A stretch of DNA of 64,000 nucleotides from Chitinophaga sp. CF118. GTDB taxonomy: Bacteria > Bacteroidota > Bacteroidia > Chitinophagales > Chitinophagaceae. The stretch lies in contig NZ_FOMK01000014.1 in assembly GCF_900112615.1 (NCBI RefSeq), forward strand, positions 62,001-126,000, written 5' to 3'. Under the pieces are notes generated by a model. It was not told the DNA's origin. It saw only the letters and a program-made list of their open reading frames with translations, and did no database searches. The position numbers were made by a program, and so were the translations under genes. Of the stretch, positions 1 through 9,665 are shown piece by piece (position 1 is the stretch's first letter; the number at the start of each line of letters is the position of its first letter).

Positions 1-22
1 TTTTGTACCAGCCCCCGGAATT

Positions 23-901
23 CTATATAAACGTTCTCACTCCGGATAAACTCTCCCTGAAATTTTTAGGTGTACAGCCCTTTTTCTTCTTAAACAGCCT
101 GTTAAAATTCGAGATATTATTAAACCCGCATTTATAGGAGATCTCCGCTATTGCGTGGGTAGTATTCACCAGCATCCTGCAGGCGTGCCCGAGGCGGATT
201 TCATTTAAACTGTCAATAAAAGTATTTCCTGTACATTTCTTGATAAACCGGCTGAAAGATACTTCCGTCATACCTACCAGCTTTGCTATATCAGTTAAAC
301 TTACCTGTTTATCGTAATTATTATTCATATACTCGAAAGCCTTTTCTATTCTTCTGCTGTTATGATTGAACAGTCCTTTATGGAAAGTAGTATCAGACAG
401 CAGGCGTGTGTTGCGCGAAATGGACAGATCGTGCAGTATAGACATCAGTTCCAGTACGGAATCAAAACCGCTTTTCTGGTTAAGAGAAAGCAGTCTTGGT
501 GTTAGATGTCTGATAGTGTCCTGTGAAAAGAGGATGCCATTGCCTGCATTTTCAAGCATACTTCGCATGAAGCGGAGTTGGTTTTTGCGAAGTAACTTAT
601 CCTCAAATAAATCTTTATTAAACTGTATAGTTATTTCAGTGATCTCCGGACTTTTACACTCATGTGTAAACCAGCCGTGGTTCAGGTTTGGGCCAACCAG
701 CACCAGTTCAAGATCATCTATCTGGTCAATATGATCTCCCACTATTCTTTGTGCACCTTTTGCATTGATGATAAGGTTAAGTTCAAATTCTTCATGATAA
801 TGAAGGGGAAAGTCAAACTTCTTTTTAGTACGTGAAAAGATCATAAAGCAATCACTCTGGGTAAGTGGAGTGATTTCTCTAAGGATGTTAGTATCGGTCA
901 T
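23..901 (-). CDS. AraC-family transcriptional regulator
   Basis: A 292-residue one-component regulator. The N-terminal half (about 30-110) is a cupin-like effector domain with the histidine-rich strand HYHEEFEL near residue 34. The C-terminal 100 residues hold the two AraC helix-turn-helix units: the first near 200-225 (SLTDIAKLVGMTEVSFSRF), the second near 248-272, followed by the family signature GFNNISNFNRLFKK and a TPKNFR end. The length is normal and the start is an ATG. It is transcribed away from everything else in the window, so its target is probably upstream of the window or unlinked. Many Bacteroidota relatives control sugar-utilisation genes, but no ligand can be read here. Confidence 0.9.
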   Translation of the reverse strand: MTDTNILREITPLTQSDCFMIFSRTKKKFDFPLHYHEEFELNLIINAKGAQRIVGDHIDQIDDLELVLVGPNLNHGWFTHECKSPEITEITIQFNKDLFEDKLLRKNQLRFMRSMLENAGNGILFSQDTIRHLTPRLLSLNQKSGFDSVLELMSILHDLSISRNTRLLSDTTFHKGLFNHNSRRIEKAFEYMNNNYDKQVSLTDIAKLVGMTEVSFSRFIKKCTGNTFIDSLNEIRLGHACRMLVNTTHAIAEISYKCGFNNISNFNRLFKKKKGCTPKNFRESLSGVRTFI

Positions 902-1204
902 AACGTAGTATTTATACTAGTTAAAGCATAAGGATTCGAAGTTAAGGGATAAAATAATACTATTATAATTTTCAAATATTCTTTCTTATAAAATACTTAA
1001 TTATCAATCATTTTAAGTGGAAAATGGAGGCCGGAGAGTAAAAAATGGTATTAAAAGAGAAAAAAACGATAAGAAAGTATTATACTCATATAGATGGCAG
1101 GACTATCTTTAATGGAAGATATCAGATATAAAATTACATGTGAATAACCATGCCAATTGGCAATCCTATAGATCAACAGGTGAACAATGAAGGGGCTGAA
1201 AATT
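902..1204. other. AT-rich intergenic gap, no gene seen
   Basis: This 303-base stretch separates the starts and ends of two minus-strand genes. It is AT-rich and holds no convincing reading frame. Near its right end an imperfect stem (about 1190-1214, aaggggctgaaa with one G-U against tttcagctcctt) overlaps the stop codon of the neighbouring esterase. It could serve as a weak transcript end but has no T-run. Confidence 0.5.
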
Positions 1205-2266
1205 TCAGCTCCTTTGCCATTTTTTGATCTTCCCGATATAGGCTGTTAGTTCCGCCGCTATCTGTTTATGTTCCTCCAGATCCGGGTGATCTCCACATCC
1301 ATGATGATAGCGTTTGGAAAAGAAATAGCGGTAAACATTTTTATCATGTGCAGTTGTTACAATCGCTTTCAGATAACGTTGCATTACTGCTGTTAAATCT
1401 GCATCTGCCATCGGACTGCTCAGGCAGATGATGGTTGCCTTCGGATACTCTTTCCTGAGGGTATCAATAAACTGGAGATAAGCCTTACAATAGATTACAG
1501 AATCCTGTTTCCCATCATTCTGACCCAGACAAACAGTCACCACATCCGGCTGATATCTTTTAAAATCCCAGTTGAGCTCAGCAGTGCGCATGTCTATTTT
1601 GTCGAATACCTGTGGCATTGTAATATTCATATCGCAGCAACTACGTGTAAGACCAATACCTGATACGGAACTTAAGTGCCATTGTGCTTTCAGTGCCCGT
1701 GCTGTAGTGGGGCCATAACTCATCCATGCATTGTGCTGATCGTACCACACGCCTTTTTCACATGGCACTACAGATTGATCACTTCCTGTACCGCAGGTAA
1801 TGGAGTTGCCAATAAATTCTATTTTTCTTGAAGGTTTGGCCGGCAATGGTAATATTGCACTGCACTGTACGCCGATGAATTTGAGGTAGCCAATGGCCGC
1901 TTCAGTATTCTTACAAATGGTTAGGATATGTTCGCTATTACTCAAATCATCTGCAGCATTAATAATATTGTGTGCACCTGTTGTTTGCAGGCGTTTAACC
2001 GGCAAATTATCTACCTGTATGGCCAGATAGTTATGCTCTTTGCCATATCGCACCTCATCATCAATAATAATATTACAGTAACGGCCTTTAAATTTTATCC
2101 GGATATACACACCTGGCTGCCAGAAGCGCGGAGCATCGGGCTGCGATATATCAGTACGTCCGGTATATTGAATATAGGGATGATCGGCTTTAAAAAAAGT
2201 AGTGTCTTCCGCTTTCAGTTGGAAGCTATATACGATCAGAAGTAACAAGGGGAATATTTGTTTCAT
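1205..2266 (-). CDS. Secreted SGNH/GDSL esterase, CE2-like acetyl(xylan) esterase
   Basis: This 353-residue protein has a Sec signal peptide (MKQIFPLLLLIVYSFQLKA) and two parts. Residues about 25-135 form a beta-sandwich-like N-terminal domain. Residues about 147-350 form an SGNH hydrolase, with the nucleophile block FIGNSITCG (Ser near 155), the GQNDG block and a C-terminal DHPDLEEH block that supplies the catalytic His. This order (beta-sandwich then SGNH) is typical of carbohydrate esterase family 2, whose members remove acetyl groups from plant polysaccharides. The site of action is probably the periplasm or cell surface. No polysaccharide utilisation locus is visible next to it. The substrate is inferred from the family only. 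Confidence 0.82.
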   Translation of the reverse strand: MKQIFPLLLLIVYSFQLKAEDTTFFKADHPYIQYTGRTDISQPDAPRFWQPGVYIRIKFKGRYCNIIIDDEVRYGKEHNYLAIQVDNLPVKRLQTTGAHNIINAADDLSNSEHILTICKNTEAAIGYLKFIGVQCSAILPLPAKPSRKIEFIGNSITCGTGSDQSVVPCEKGVWYDQHNAWMSYGPTTARALKAQWHLSSVSGIGLTRSCCDMNITMPQVFDKIDMRTAELNWDFKRYQPDVVTVCLGQNDGKQDSVIYCKAYLQFIDTLRKEYPKATIICLSSPMADADLTAVMQRYLKAIVTTAHDKNVYRYFFSKRYHHGCGDHPDLEEHKQIAAELTAYIGKIKKWQRS

Positions 2267-2313
2267 AACGCGACTAATTCCCCGGAAAAATAAAGAAAAA
2301 AGAAATAGAGGTA

Positions 2314-3021
2314 CTATTTTTTACTCATAGCGGCTATGAGGCGTAATAAAATGAAGGTAGGCCGCTGATTAATGCCAGTTGGTTTTGCATGCTCTTCTAT
2401 GTTTTGTAATTCCTGAAAACAGATTGTAGCTCTTTGACGGGATTGTGGAAGGCAATGAAGCTCCAGAGTATTAATGATTAGCTCATGTGCCATATCATAA
2501 TCAGTGCGCACCAGTAGCCTGGTCAATTTCACCAGTTCATTACAGTATTCACTACGGAATCCTTCAAATTCATCGGGGAGGTAATTAAGTAGTGAGATTG
2601 AAGTGGGACTGGCAAGATTTTTCAGTTCGGTGGTATCAATTTTATTTTTTAGCTGCAGATCGTTCCAGATCGAAAGCAGCTTTTGTTGTTTTTCCTGAAG
2701 ATAGTCCAGTATAGTACAATAACTCTTTTCCTGGTATCCATCGTCCAGCAATATAGGATTGCCGGTAATATCGCTCATCATACCAGTGTTGCCGGTATTA
2801 AAGCATTGGATGATGGCTGCCGTAAAGGCCTGCTCGTAAAAAGGAGCAATAAAATGCAGGAAATCAGGATCTTTGTACAGTTTGTTGGCGGTAAAATGTG
2901 CATTGGTTTGCATGTTACCAGTTTCCAGGAAATGAGAGAGAACAGGATCTTTGCTGATTAGTGAATAAAAAACCTGTTCGTCAGGACATGCCTGCCGGGA
3001 AGATTGCGGTACGTACATCAT
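2314..3021 (-). CDS. Conserved protein of unknown function
   Basis: A 235-residue soluble protein with no signal peptide and no transmembrane stretch. It appears mostly alpha-helical with scattered Cys residues. Two adjacent ATGs could start it (3021 or 3018). I do not recognise a family. Codon use and length look genuine. It lies between the CE2-like esterase and msrA, all on the minus strand, with about 50 and 135 bases of spacing, so it may have its own promoter. No function is proposed. Confidence 0.6.
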   Translation of the reverse strand: MMYVPQSSRQACPDEQVFYSLISKDPVLSHFLETGNMQTNAHFTANKLYKDPDFLHFIAPFYEQAFTAAIIQCFNTGNTGMMSDITGNPILLDDGYQEKSYCTILDYLQEKQQKLLSIWNDLQLKNKIDTTELKNLASPTSISLLNYLPDEFEGFRSEYCNELVKLTRLLVRTDYDMAHELIINTLELHCLPQSRQRATICFQELQNIEEHAKPTGINQRPTFILLRLIAAMSKK

Positions 3022-3092
3022 AGTAGTAATGCTTTACACAGGAATGGAATGCTTATACAATATACGCTTTTTTCAAATATGTTTAGTTTATC

Positions 3093-3132
3093 TAAAAAAG
3101 AAAAAGGGCTAGATAAACATTGATCTAACCCT
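3093..3132 (-). terminator. Rho-independent terminator after msrA
   Basis: Read on the minus strand, agggttagat and atctagccct form a 10-bp stem (one G-U) with an 8-base loop, followed by tttttctttttt. It lies about 25 bases beyond the msrA stop codon. Confidence 0.8.
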
Positions 3133-3156
3133 CTCTTTAATTATATTGATAAGCAA

Positions 3157-3804
3157 TTAGTTATCTTTTTTCAAATGATCTTTGAACACCTCTTTGAATT
3201 TTTCAATCTTCGGAGCAATTACCATATGACAATATGGTTGTGATCCATTCAGCCGGTAATAATCCTGGTGGTAGTCCTCTGCCTTATAGAAATTGGTCAG
3301 CGGAGCAATTTGTGTTACGATAGGTTGTTCAAAAGCGCCTGATTTCTGCAGCTTGTCTTTATACAATTCCGCCAGTTTATGTTGCTCTTCATTACTATAG
3401 AAGATTACGGAGCGGTATTGTGTACCCACATCATTTCCCTGCCGGTTTAACTGGGTAGGATCATGACTGTGCCAGAAAGCTTCCAGCAGTTCTTCGTAAG
3501 AGATTTTAGCGGGATCGTAAGTTACCTGGATCACTTCTGCATGACCGGTAGTGCCGGTACATACTTCCTCGTAAGAGGGGTTGGCCACTGTACCACCGGC
3601 ATAGCCGGATTGTACCTTAAGTACACCGTCCAGGTACTGGAACTGGGCCTCTGTACACCAGAAACAGCCTCCGCCAAAGGTGGCCGTTGCCGTCTTCGCA
3701 TTTTTGGGAATTTCCATATCTCCCGGTTCTTTTGTTTGTTTTCCCTGGGCACACGCATAGAAGGTTATGGCCAGTAAACAGCTTAATAATGAGTATCTTC
3801 GCAT
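3157..3804 (-). CDS. msrA: Peptide-methionine (S)-S-oxide reductase MsrA, lipoprotein form
   Basis: MsrA reduces methionine-S-sulfoxide in damaged proteins. The catalytic block GGGCFWCTEAQF is present at about residues 45-56, followed by the conserved GYAGG, GHAEV and FW.SHDPTQ segments and the Y..RLNG.QPYC end that carries a further Cys. The protein has 215 residues; the N-terminal hydrophobic stretch ends at FYACAQ. That is a lipobox-like cleavage site, so the enzyme is probably anchored in the periplasm rather than cytosolic. It is a single-domain MsrA without fused MsrB. A terminator follows, so it is probably monocistronic. Confidence 0.95.
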   Translation of the reverse strand: MRRYSLLSCLLAITFYACAQGKQTKEPGDMEIPKNAKTATATFGGGCFWCTEAQFQYLDGVLKVQSGYAGGTVANPSYEEVCTGTTGHAEVIQVTYDPAKISYEELLEAFWHSHDPTQLNRQGNDVGTQYRSVIFYSNEEQHKLAELYKDKLQKSGAFEQPIVTQIAPLTNFYKAEDYHQDYYRLNGSQPYCHMVIAPKIEKFKEVFKDHLKKDN

Positions 3805-3997
3805 GATGTAATTGTTTGAAGGTGGAGTCTGAAAGCACTTATTCAGGTACCTTCGTCAAGTTAAATTACGACAAGAATGATGTATTAGATCAGCAATATA
3901 AGTAACTTTAACATTCTTTTTTGGCGCCTCCGGGTAGCTAAAAGTCAATTTTAACCGTCTATGATAAAGGTCATAGACTTTGTATGGAATAGAAAAA

Positions 3998-6112
3998 ATG
4001 AAATATTTTCCCGATTCAGCGCTTATGCAGCTGGAATTTGACAAGGTACAGGCTTTGTTACAGGAACATTGTAAAACAGAGCTCGGCAAACAGATGGCAG
4101 CGGAGCTGCGGCTGCATACCCACATCGATTATGTAAAGACTGCTCTCCAGCAGGCGCATGAATATAAGCAGCTTACTTTACTCCAGGAACATTTTCCGAA
4201 CGACTATATACTGAACCTGAAGAATGAATTGCGGTTGTTAGGTATCCAGGGTGCGGTATTGGCCGGAGACCAGGTAATGTTGCTGCGTAAGCTGGCAGAA
4301 AGCATGCACAGTATTGTCCGCTTCTTTGACCACGAAAGACGTATTCAGTATTCAGGATTGTTCAGTGTAATCACGCACACACATTATGAGAAAAAGATCG
4401 TCATTCTCATTGATGAAATTCTGGATGAATCCGGACAGGTAAGGGACAATGCATCTCCGGAACTGGAAAAGATCCGTATGCAGTTGTACCGTAAACGTAA
4501 TGAGTTACGCCGTGCATTTGACCGTGCGCTGTCCAAACTGAGCAAGCTGGGTTATCTTGCAGATACAGAGGAGGCTTTCCTGAATGGCAGGAGAGTACTG
4601 GCCGTATTTGCTGAGAACAAACGAATGGTGAAAGGAATCCTTCACGGAGAGTCTGATACCCGCAGAACAGCATTTGTAGAGCCGGAAGAAACGATAGAAC
4701 TTAACAATGATGTCGCTTCTCTGGAAAGAGAAGAGAATAAAGAAGTATACCGGATTTTACGGGCACTCACGGCGGCACTTAGTCAGCATGCACAACTGCT
4801 GAACAACTACCACGATATCCTGGGCATCTACGATTTTATACGGGGTAAAGCAAAGCTGGCACTGGACATGGATGGTAACTATCCCATGCTTTCGGCTACT
4901 TCGCAGGCTCACCTGGTAGAAGCGTATCATCCTTTGCTGTTATTGTACAACCGCAGGAACAAGAAGCCCACCATTCCCCTGAACCTGACATTAGATAACG
5001 ACAATCATATATTGGTGATCAGTGGTCCGAATGCCGGTGGTAAAACGGTCACGCTGAAAACCATTGGTCTTATCCAGCTGATGTTACAGGCTGGTTTGCT
5101 GGTACCGGTACATCCCAGTTCTCAACTGGGTATCTTCCGGCAACTGATGATCCACATCGGAGATACGCAATCGCTGGAATTTGAGCTGAGTACCTATAGT
5201 TCCCATCTGAAGAACATGAAGTATTTCATGGAGAACGCCAACGGTAAAACGCTGTTTTTCATAGATGAATTAGGAAGTGGGTCCGATCCAAACCTGGGAG
5301 GAGCTTTTGCGGAAGTAATCATGGAAGAACTGGCTAAAAAGCATGCTTTTGGGATCGTAACCACGCACTACCTGAACCTGAAGGTGATGGCCAATAAAGT
5401 GAAAGGTATTATTAATGGAGCGATGGGTTTTGACGAACAGAACCTGTCACCCATGTATAAACTGATTGTAGGAAAGCCTGGTAGTTCGTACACCTTTTCG
5501 ATTGCACAACGTATAGGACTTAATCCCGCTCTTATTTCAAGGGCAAAGAATCTGGTGGATGAAGGACACTTCCAACTTGATAAACTGCTGAATAAGGCTG
5601 AACAGGACCTTCAAAAGGTAGAAAGCAAAGAGAAGGAGCTACAGAAGTTACTGAAGGAAAATGAGCGCTTAAAACGTGAATATGAGATTTTGTCGGATAA
5701 GGAACGGAAAACCCAGCAGGTAACCGTTCTTAAATTACAGAATCAGATTAAGGAAGAGGAATTGCAGTACCTGAAAGATATGGAGCGCAAAATGAAGCAG
5801 ATAGTGGTGGAATGGAAACGTACAGAAGATAAGCCCAAAGTACTGAAACAGGCAGAAGCATTGCTGTTCCGTAAAAAGGAAAAACAGATCAATGAGCGCA
5901 TGGAGAAAAAGGTTCAGGATAAATTCCTGGAGATAGGAGGGGCCTGTAAAGTAGGTGACCAGGTAAAGATCAGGAGTAACGGTCAGGTAGGGAAGCTGCT
6001 GGAGATCCGCGATAAACGCGGGATTGTAAAGCTGGGTAATATCCCGATGAACGTACCGCTTACGGATCTGGTGCTGGTGAAAGAACGGCCTAAAGAAGAA
6101 ACTGCTAAATAG
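3998..6112 (+). CDS. MutS2-family ATPase lacking the Smr domain
   Basis: This 704-residue MutS-family protein has the MutS core helices, then the ATPase with Walker A GPNAGGKT (near residue 350), Walker B with FFIDELGSG and the following GSDP loop, and the H-loop TTHY. A long charged coiled coil follows (about 520-640). The C-terminus ends in a small beta-rich KOW-like segment (GDQVKIRSNGQVGKLLEI). Canonical MutS2 proteins are about 780-790 residues and end in an Smr nuclease domain; here that domain is absent. ATG 3998 is preferred over the in-frame TTG at 3980. Known MutS2 proteins act on recombination intermediates or collided ribosomes; which applies here is unknown. Confidence 0.88.
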   Translation: MKYFPDSALMQLEFDKVQALLQEHCKTELGKQMAAELRLHTHIDYVKTALQQAHEYKQLTLLQEHFPNDYILNLKNELRLLGIQGAVLAGDQVMLLRKLAESMHSIVRFFDHERRIQYSGLFSVITHTHYEKKIVILIDEILDESGQVRDNASPELEKIRMQLYRKRNELRRAFDRALSKLSKLGYLADTEEAFLNGRRVLAVFAENKRMVKGILHGESDTRRTAFVEPEETIELNNDVASLEREENKEVYRILRALTAALSQHAQLLNNYHDILGIYDFIRGKAKLALDMDGNYPMLSATSQAHLVEAYHPLLLLYNRRNKKPTIPLNLTLDNDNHILVISGPNAGGKTVTLKTIGLIQLMLQAGLLVPVHPSSQLGIFRQLMIHIGDTQSLEFELSTYSSHLKNMKYFMENANGKTLFFIDELGSGSDPNLGGAFAEVIMEELAKKHAFGIVTTHYLNLKVMANKVKGIINGAMGFDEQNLSPMYKLIVGKPGSSYTFSIAQRIGLNPALISRAKNLVDEGHFQLDKLLNKAEQDLQKVESKEKELQKLLKENERLKREYEILSDKERKTQQVTVLKLQNQIKEEELQYLKDMERKMKQIVVEWKRTEDKPKVLKQAEALLFRKKEKQINERMEKKVQDKFLEIGGACKVGDQVKIRSNGQVGKLLEIRDKRGIVKLGNIPMNVPLTDLVLVKERPKEETAK

Positions 6113-6120
6113 ATATAGTC

Positions 6121-6148
6121 AAAAAGGCTCCTGAACGGAGCCTTTTTT
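6121..6148. terminator. Bidirectional intrinsic terminator between convergent genes
   Basis: aaaaaggctcc and ggagccttttt form an 11-bp stem with a 5-base loop, with a T-run on both strands. It sits between the ends of the MutS2-like gene and the beta-barrel gene, so it can end both transcripts. Confidence 0.9.
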
Positions 6149-6174
6149 TATGCTTATTCCCATAATTCTGCCTT

Positions 6175-8385
6175 CTACATTCTACTCTTTTCCTCATCCA
6201 GCGCATTATCCCTGTGTTTACTTTTCCGTGTAAACGTATCCTTACCAAAACTATAGGAGAAGGACAATCCTACCCTCTGCGTATCTGATTCACTGATTTG
6301 GTAATATTGGGTTTGTTTAAGAGACATGGAGCGATTGTGATATACCCATGAATGAAAGATATCATCAACTGAAATCCTTATACTTCCTTTCCCTTTAAGG
6401 ATTTTTTTCTGTACACCTGCGTTTGCCCGGAACATGGCATCGGTAAAAGTCTGCCCGTTTAAATCTATGCTGGCATAATATGCCCCAAGTTCTGCACTCC
6501 ATGTTTTTCCAAACTGAAACTGGTTTGATACATTGATCCTGGCAACATATGTTCTGGGATTCAGCTTTTCTCCATAAGTTACGCCATTCAATCCGATCCG
6601 AGAAAGCAGAATATCGGTATAAAGATTCCACCAGGCAGCAGGGGTAAAGGATAAGCCGGTATTTAACAGGAGCATAAAACCCTGATTGACATTCTCCGGT
6701 TTCGTGATCAGGATCTTATCCACCACATTTGTGGTTTGAAAAATAACATCAGTAAACCGGTTATAACTTAACGTCATCCGCAACTTTTGTTTGTATTGAT
6801 ATTTAAGCTCATAACGATATTGATATTGGGGAGTTAACAATGGATTACCTGATGTGTAGGTATACTGGTCGCGGAAAAACCGGAAAGGATTGAGTAACTG
6901 GTAATTTGGTCTGTTGATTCTTCTGGTAATGCTGAAAGCGAGGCTATTCCTGGAAAGCGTATCCAGCTTATATTGTATAAACAAGCTGGGGAAAAGTTGC
7001 AGATAATTTTTATGAAAGCTGCTGGCGGCTACTTCCGCATTTCCCAATTGATGCCCGTTTGAAACGGTATGTTCAGCCCGCAGTCCCAGCTGAATACCCA
7101 ACTGTTTCCAGCTTTTCTGGACACTTACATAGGCTGCATTGATATTCTCATGGTATTTAAAATGATTGGATTTGCCGTTATCGATGAGAGATTGTTTGTC
7201 GATGATCTGGTAGTAATCGGCAAGATTATCATTATCAACGATGCTGGATTTAAAACCGGCTTCGAATTTTGCTTTGTTCTTAAACGGATGGACGTAATCA
7301 GCCTTTACACTATAGATATTTATATCTGAAGGCAACTGGTATAAAAAATCATCGTTGCCGGTCAGCGATCCATCGGGCAGATAATTAAAGTTTTGCAATG
7401 ACTGATCTCCACGAGCCCGGTATTTCAGATAGTTTGCGTCGGCAGATAATTCTCTGCCGGTTTTACCAAATTTATGCAGGAAGTTCAGATTGGCACCCAG
7501 GTTAGTTTTATTTTCCTGGCTGATGGTGTATCCTTTACTTATGCTGTCCGGCTCATTGTTGCTGTAGTTTGTACCTGCTGAATTAAAGTTGTCATTTCTC
7601 CTGTTTTTACCGATGCTGAATTGTACGCCGTAAGTAGTATTTTCAGTAGCTGCATAATCTATCCCCAAACTGGTATTTAGTCCTTTATTATGAGATTGCA
7701 GTTCATTATTCAAGGCTACATTAGATGTTAATACTCCATTTGCATCGTAGAAGTTTGTCTGGTAATTATCCAGCGAATAGTTTTTCTCATGAGTATAACC
7801 GAGGTTCCCGAAGATGTTTACTTTCTTATGGTTGTAGTTGAGATTTAATGAATGATTGCCTCTTGTAAATTTACCCTGACTAATACCTGATGCAAGGCTG
7901 CCGGTAAAGCCGCCGGCTTTATTCTTTTTCATACGGATATTAATAATAGCATTGCCTGCAGCATCATATCTTGCAGGTGGGTTATCTATCAATTCTATCT
8001 TATCCAGCAATCCACCCGGTATTGTTTTAAGGTAATTGGCCAGGTCCTGTGAAGACATATGTGTTGATCTGCCATCTATCAGTACCAATACACCACCTCT
8101 GCCGTTCAGGCTGATATCTCCATTTGAATTATTCACTAATACCCCGGGCGTTTTTTCCAGTATTTCAAGGGTATTACTGGTAGTTGCGCTGATCATTGAA
8201 CCAACGTTTACAACGGTTTTATCTATCTCCATCTGGATTAAAGGGCGTTTAGACTTCACTTCCACTTCATTCAGGTTTATCTTTTTAGTTGTATCCTTTT
8301 GTTGTTGACTGGCTACAGGCGTTGTTTGCGCAAGGGTAACCGCTGGCAGCAATAAAGCAAAGAGAAAGAAGTAGTAAGTTTTCAT
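6175..8385 (-). CDS. Outer membrane beta-barrel (TonB-receptor-like) protein
   Basis: A 736-residue protein beginning with the signal peptide MKTYYFFLFALLLPAVTLAQ; this ATG (8385) is chosen because the longer in-frame extension has no signal sequence. Residues about 30-150 form a TonB-dependent-receptor-like plug, with the conserved PGVLVNNSNG, VLIDGRSTHMS and IELIDNPPARYDAAGNAIINI segments. The rest is a long barrel with alternating aromatic strands and an R.NYQLLNPF.F segment. The usual N-terminal CarboxypepD_reg domain is missing, which fits the OMP_b-brl_3 subfamily. It is divergent from a LytS/LytTR pair about 210 bases away, which may sense or control this protein. The substrate is unknown. 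Confidence 0.85.
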   Translation of the reverse strand: MKTYYFFLFALLLPAVTLAQTTPVASQQQKDTTKKINLNEVEVKSKRPLIQMEIDKTVVNVGSMISATTSNTLEILEKTPGVLVNNSNGDISLNGRGGVLVLIDGRSTHMSSQDLANYLKTIPGGLLDKIELIDNPPARYDAAGNAIINIRMKKNKAGGFTGSLASGISQGKFTRGNHSLNLNYNHKKVNIFGNLGYTHEKNYSLDNYQTNFYDANGVLTSNVALNNELQSHNKGLNTSLGIDYAATENTTYGVQFSIGKNRRNDNFNSAGTNYSNNEPDSISKGYTISQENKTNLGANLNFLHKFGKTGRELSADANYLKYRARGDQSLQNFNYLPDGSLTGNDDFLYQLPSDINIYSVKADYVHPFKNKAKFEAGFKSSIVDNDNLADYYQIIDKQSLIDNGKSNHFKYHENINAAYVSVQKSWKQLGIQLGLRAEHTVSNGHQLGNAEVAASSFHKNYLQLFPSLFIQYKLDTLSRNSLAFSITRRINRPNYQLLNPFRFFRDQYTYTSGNPLLTPQYQYRYELKYQYKQKLRMTLSYNRFTDVIFQTTNVVDKILITKPENVNQGFMLLLNTGLSFTPAAWWNLYTDILLSRIGLNGVTYGEKLNPRTYVARINVSNQFQFGKTWSAELGAYYASIDLNGQTFTDAMFRANAGVQKKILKGKGSIRISVDDIFHSWVYHNRSMSLKQTQYYQISESDTQRVGLSFSYSFGKDTFTRKSKHRDNALDEEKSRM

Positions 8386-8597
8386 ATTGAGAATTTTATC
8401 GTCTGTTAATGAAGCAAATATTGACAGATCTCTTTGCCTGCTAAAAATAATATGTTGTAAATTGGTTGTAGGAGGATAGAAACGGCTTATAGGGTGATGA
8501 AATGATTGGAACCCTGTATTTGTTCGTTTGTCACCGGAGGAAGCCTTTTGGGCCACGCAATTTTTTTCGTACCCCGGATGAGCTCAAATTTGTATCT

Positions 8598-9665
8598 ATG
8601 GTTAAAATGAACGAAAACAGCAACGTAAGCGGCGGAATAATAGAAGGCTTTTTTGGCAGTTTCTGGTATTTTATACTGGCAATGGTGGTTTCTATTCCCA
8701 TTTTCATAGCGGTAGAATCGTATGTGAAATCGGTAGGGATACATGAAGATGAGGCAGTTTCTTTTGCCGCCACAGTATGTTTTATGCTGGGTGTTTTTGC
8801 CGGCCGGTATATTGCGGGCATCTGGATGGCGAATACAAAAACGCTTCCTAAAGCTGCTTCAGCAGGAATGATCCTGTTGATTATTGCCTGTACCGCCTGG
8901 GTGTTCTTTCATGCAGATTTCCCGTTGAGAGAGAGGGTGGCAATTAACCTGATGTTGTTCTGGTTACCTCTTGTGATGATCAGTATTGCAACAGGAGCAT
9001 TAATCAAAATGGTGCATGCGGTTAATCAACATCAGTTGAAAGAGGCACAGCGTGAGGTGGCGCAGAGTAAAAGCGAACTGCATTTACTGCAATCACAGCT
9101 TAGTCCGCATTTCCTGTTTAACACGCTTAATAACTTATATGGCTTATCCATCACTAATCATGAAAAGATTCCGCCATTATTGCTCAAACTATCAGAATTA
9201 CTGCGGTATTCCGTTTATGATGCCAGCGATGTGTATGTGCCATTGAAGGATGAGATAACATACATCAAAAATTATATTGAATTTGAGAAGATAAGAATAG
9301 GAGACAGGCTGGTATTAACGACTGATGTAGAAGAGATGATGGATGCTGATGTGAAGATTGCACCTATGTTGCTGATTGTATTCATAGAGAATGCCTTTAA
9401 GCATTCAAAGAATACAGCAACGGACAACATATTTATAGATATCAAACTGAAAACATGGGGGAATTCGATTCTGTTCTCTGTAAAAAATACTTATGGAAAA
9501 GAAGTACAGGACAATAATATATTGAATAAAAGCAGTGGGATGGGGCTTCCCAATGTAGCTAAAAGACTGGAATTACTTTACCACAATGCCCATGAGCTGA
9601 GTGTACGTAGTGATGAAATGTTTTACAAGGTAGAGTTGCAGTTAAAAATGAAATCAAATGAATAA
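8598..9665 (+). CDS. LytS/YpdA-type sensor histidine kinase
   Basis: A 355-residue membrane sensor. Four transmembrane helices lie at about 20-40, 53-75, 88-105 and 115-137. After a short coiled linker comes the His_kinase domain with LSPHFLFNTLNNL; His171 is the predicted phosphorylation site. The HATPase part carries IENAFKHS and GMGLPNVAKRL boxes. The start could be ATG 8598 or 8607; an upstream extension to 8502 has no family support. Its last 8 bases overlap the following LytTR regulator gene, so the two form a translationally coupled two-component pair. Divergence from a beta-barrel gene suggests an envelope-related stimulus. Confidence 0.92.
   Translation: MVKMNENSNVSGGIIEGFFGSFWYFILAMVVSIPIFIAVESYVKSVGIHEDEAVSFAATVCFMLGVFAGRYIAGIWMANTKTLPKAASAGMILLIIACTAWVFFHADFPLRERVAINLMLFWLPLVMISIATGALIKMVHAVNQHQLKEAQREVAQSKSELHLLQSQLSPHFLFNTLNNLYGLSITNHEKIPPLLLKLSELLRYSVYDASDVYVPLKDEITYIKNYIEFEKIRIGDRLVLTTDVEEMMDADVKIAPMLLIVFIENAFKHSKNTATDNIFIDIKLKTWGNSILFSVKNTYGKEVQDNNILNKSSGMGLPNVAKRLELLYHNAHELSVRSDEMFYKVELQLKMKSNE

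Noticed and set aside
8386-8556. Upstream extension of the beta-barrel gene
   Set aside because: It lacks a signal peptide and precedes a good one starting at 8385.
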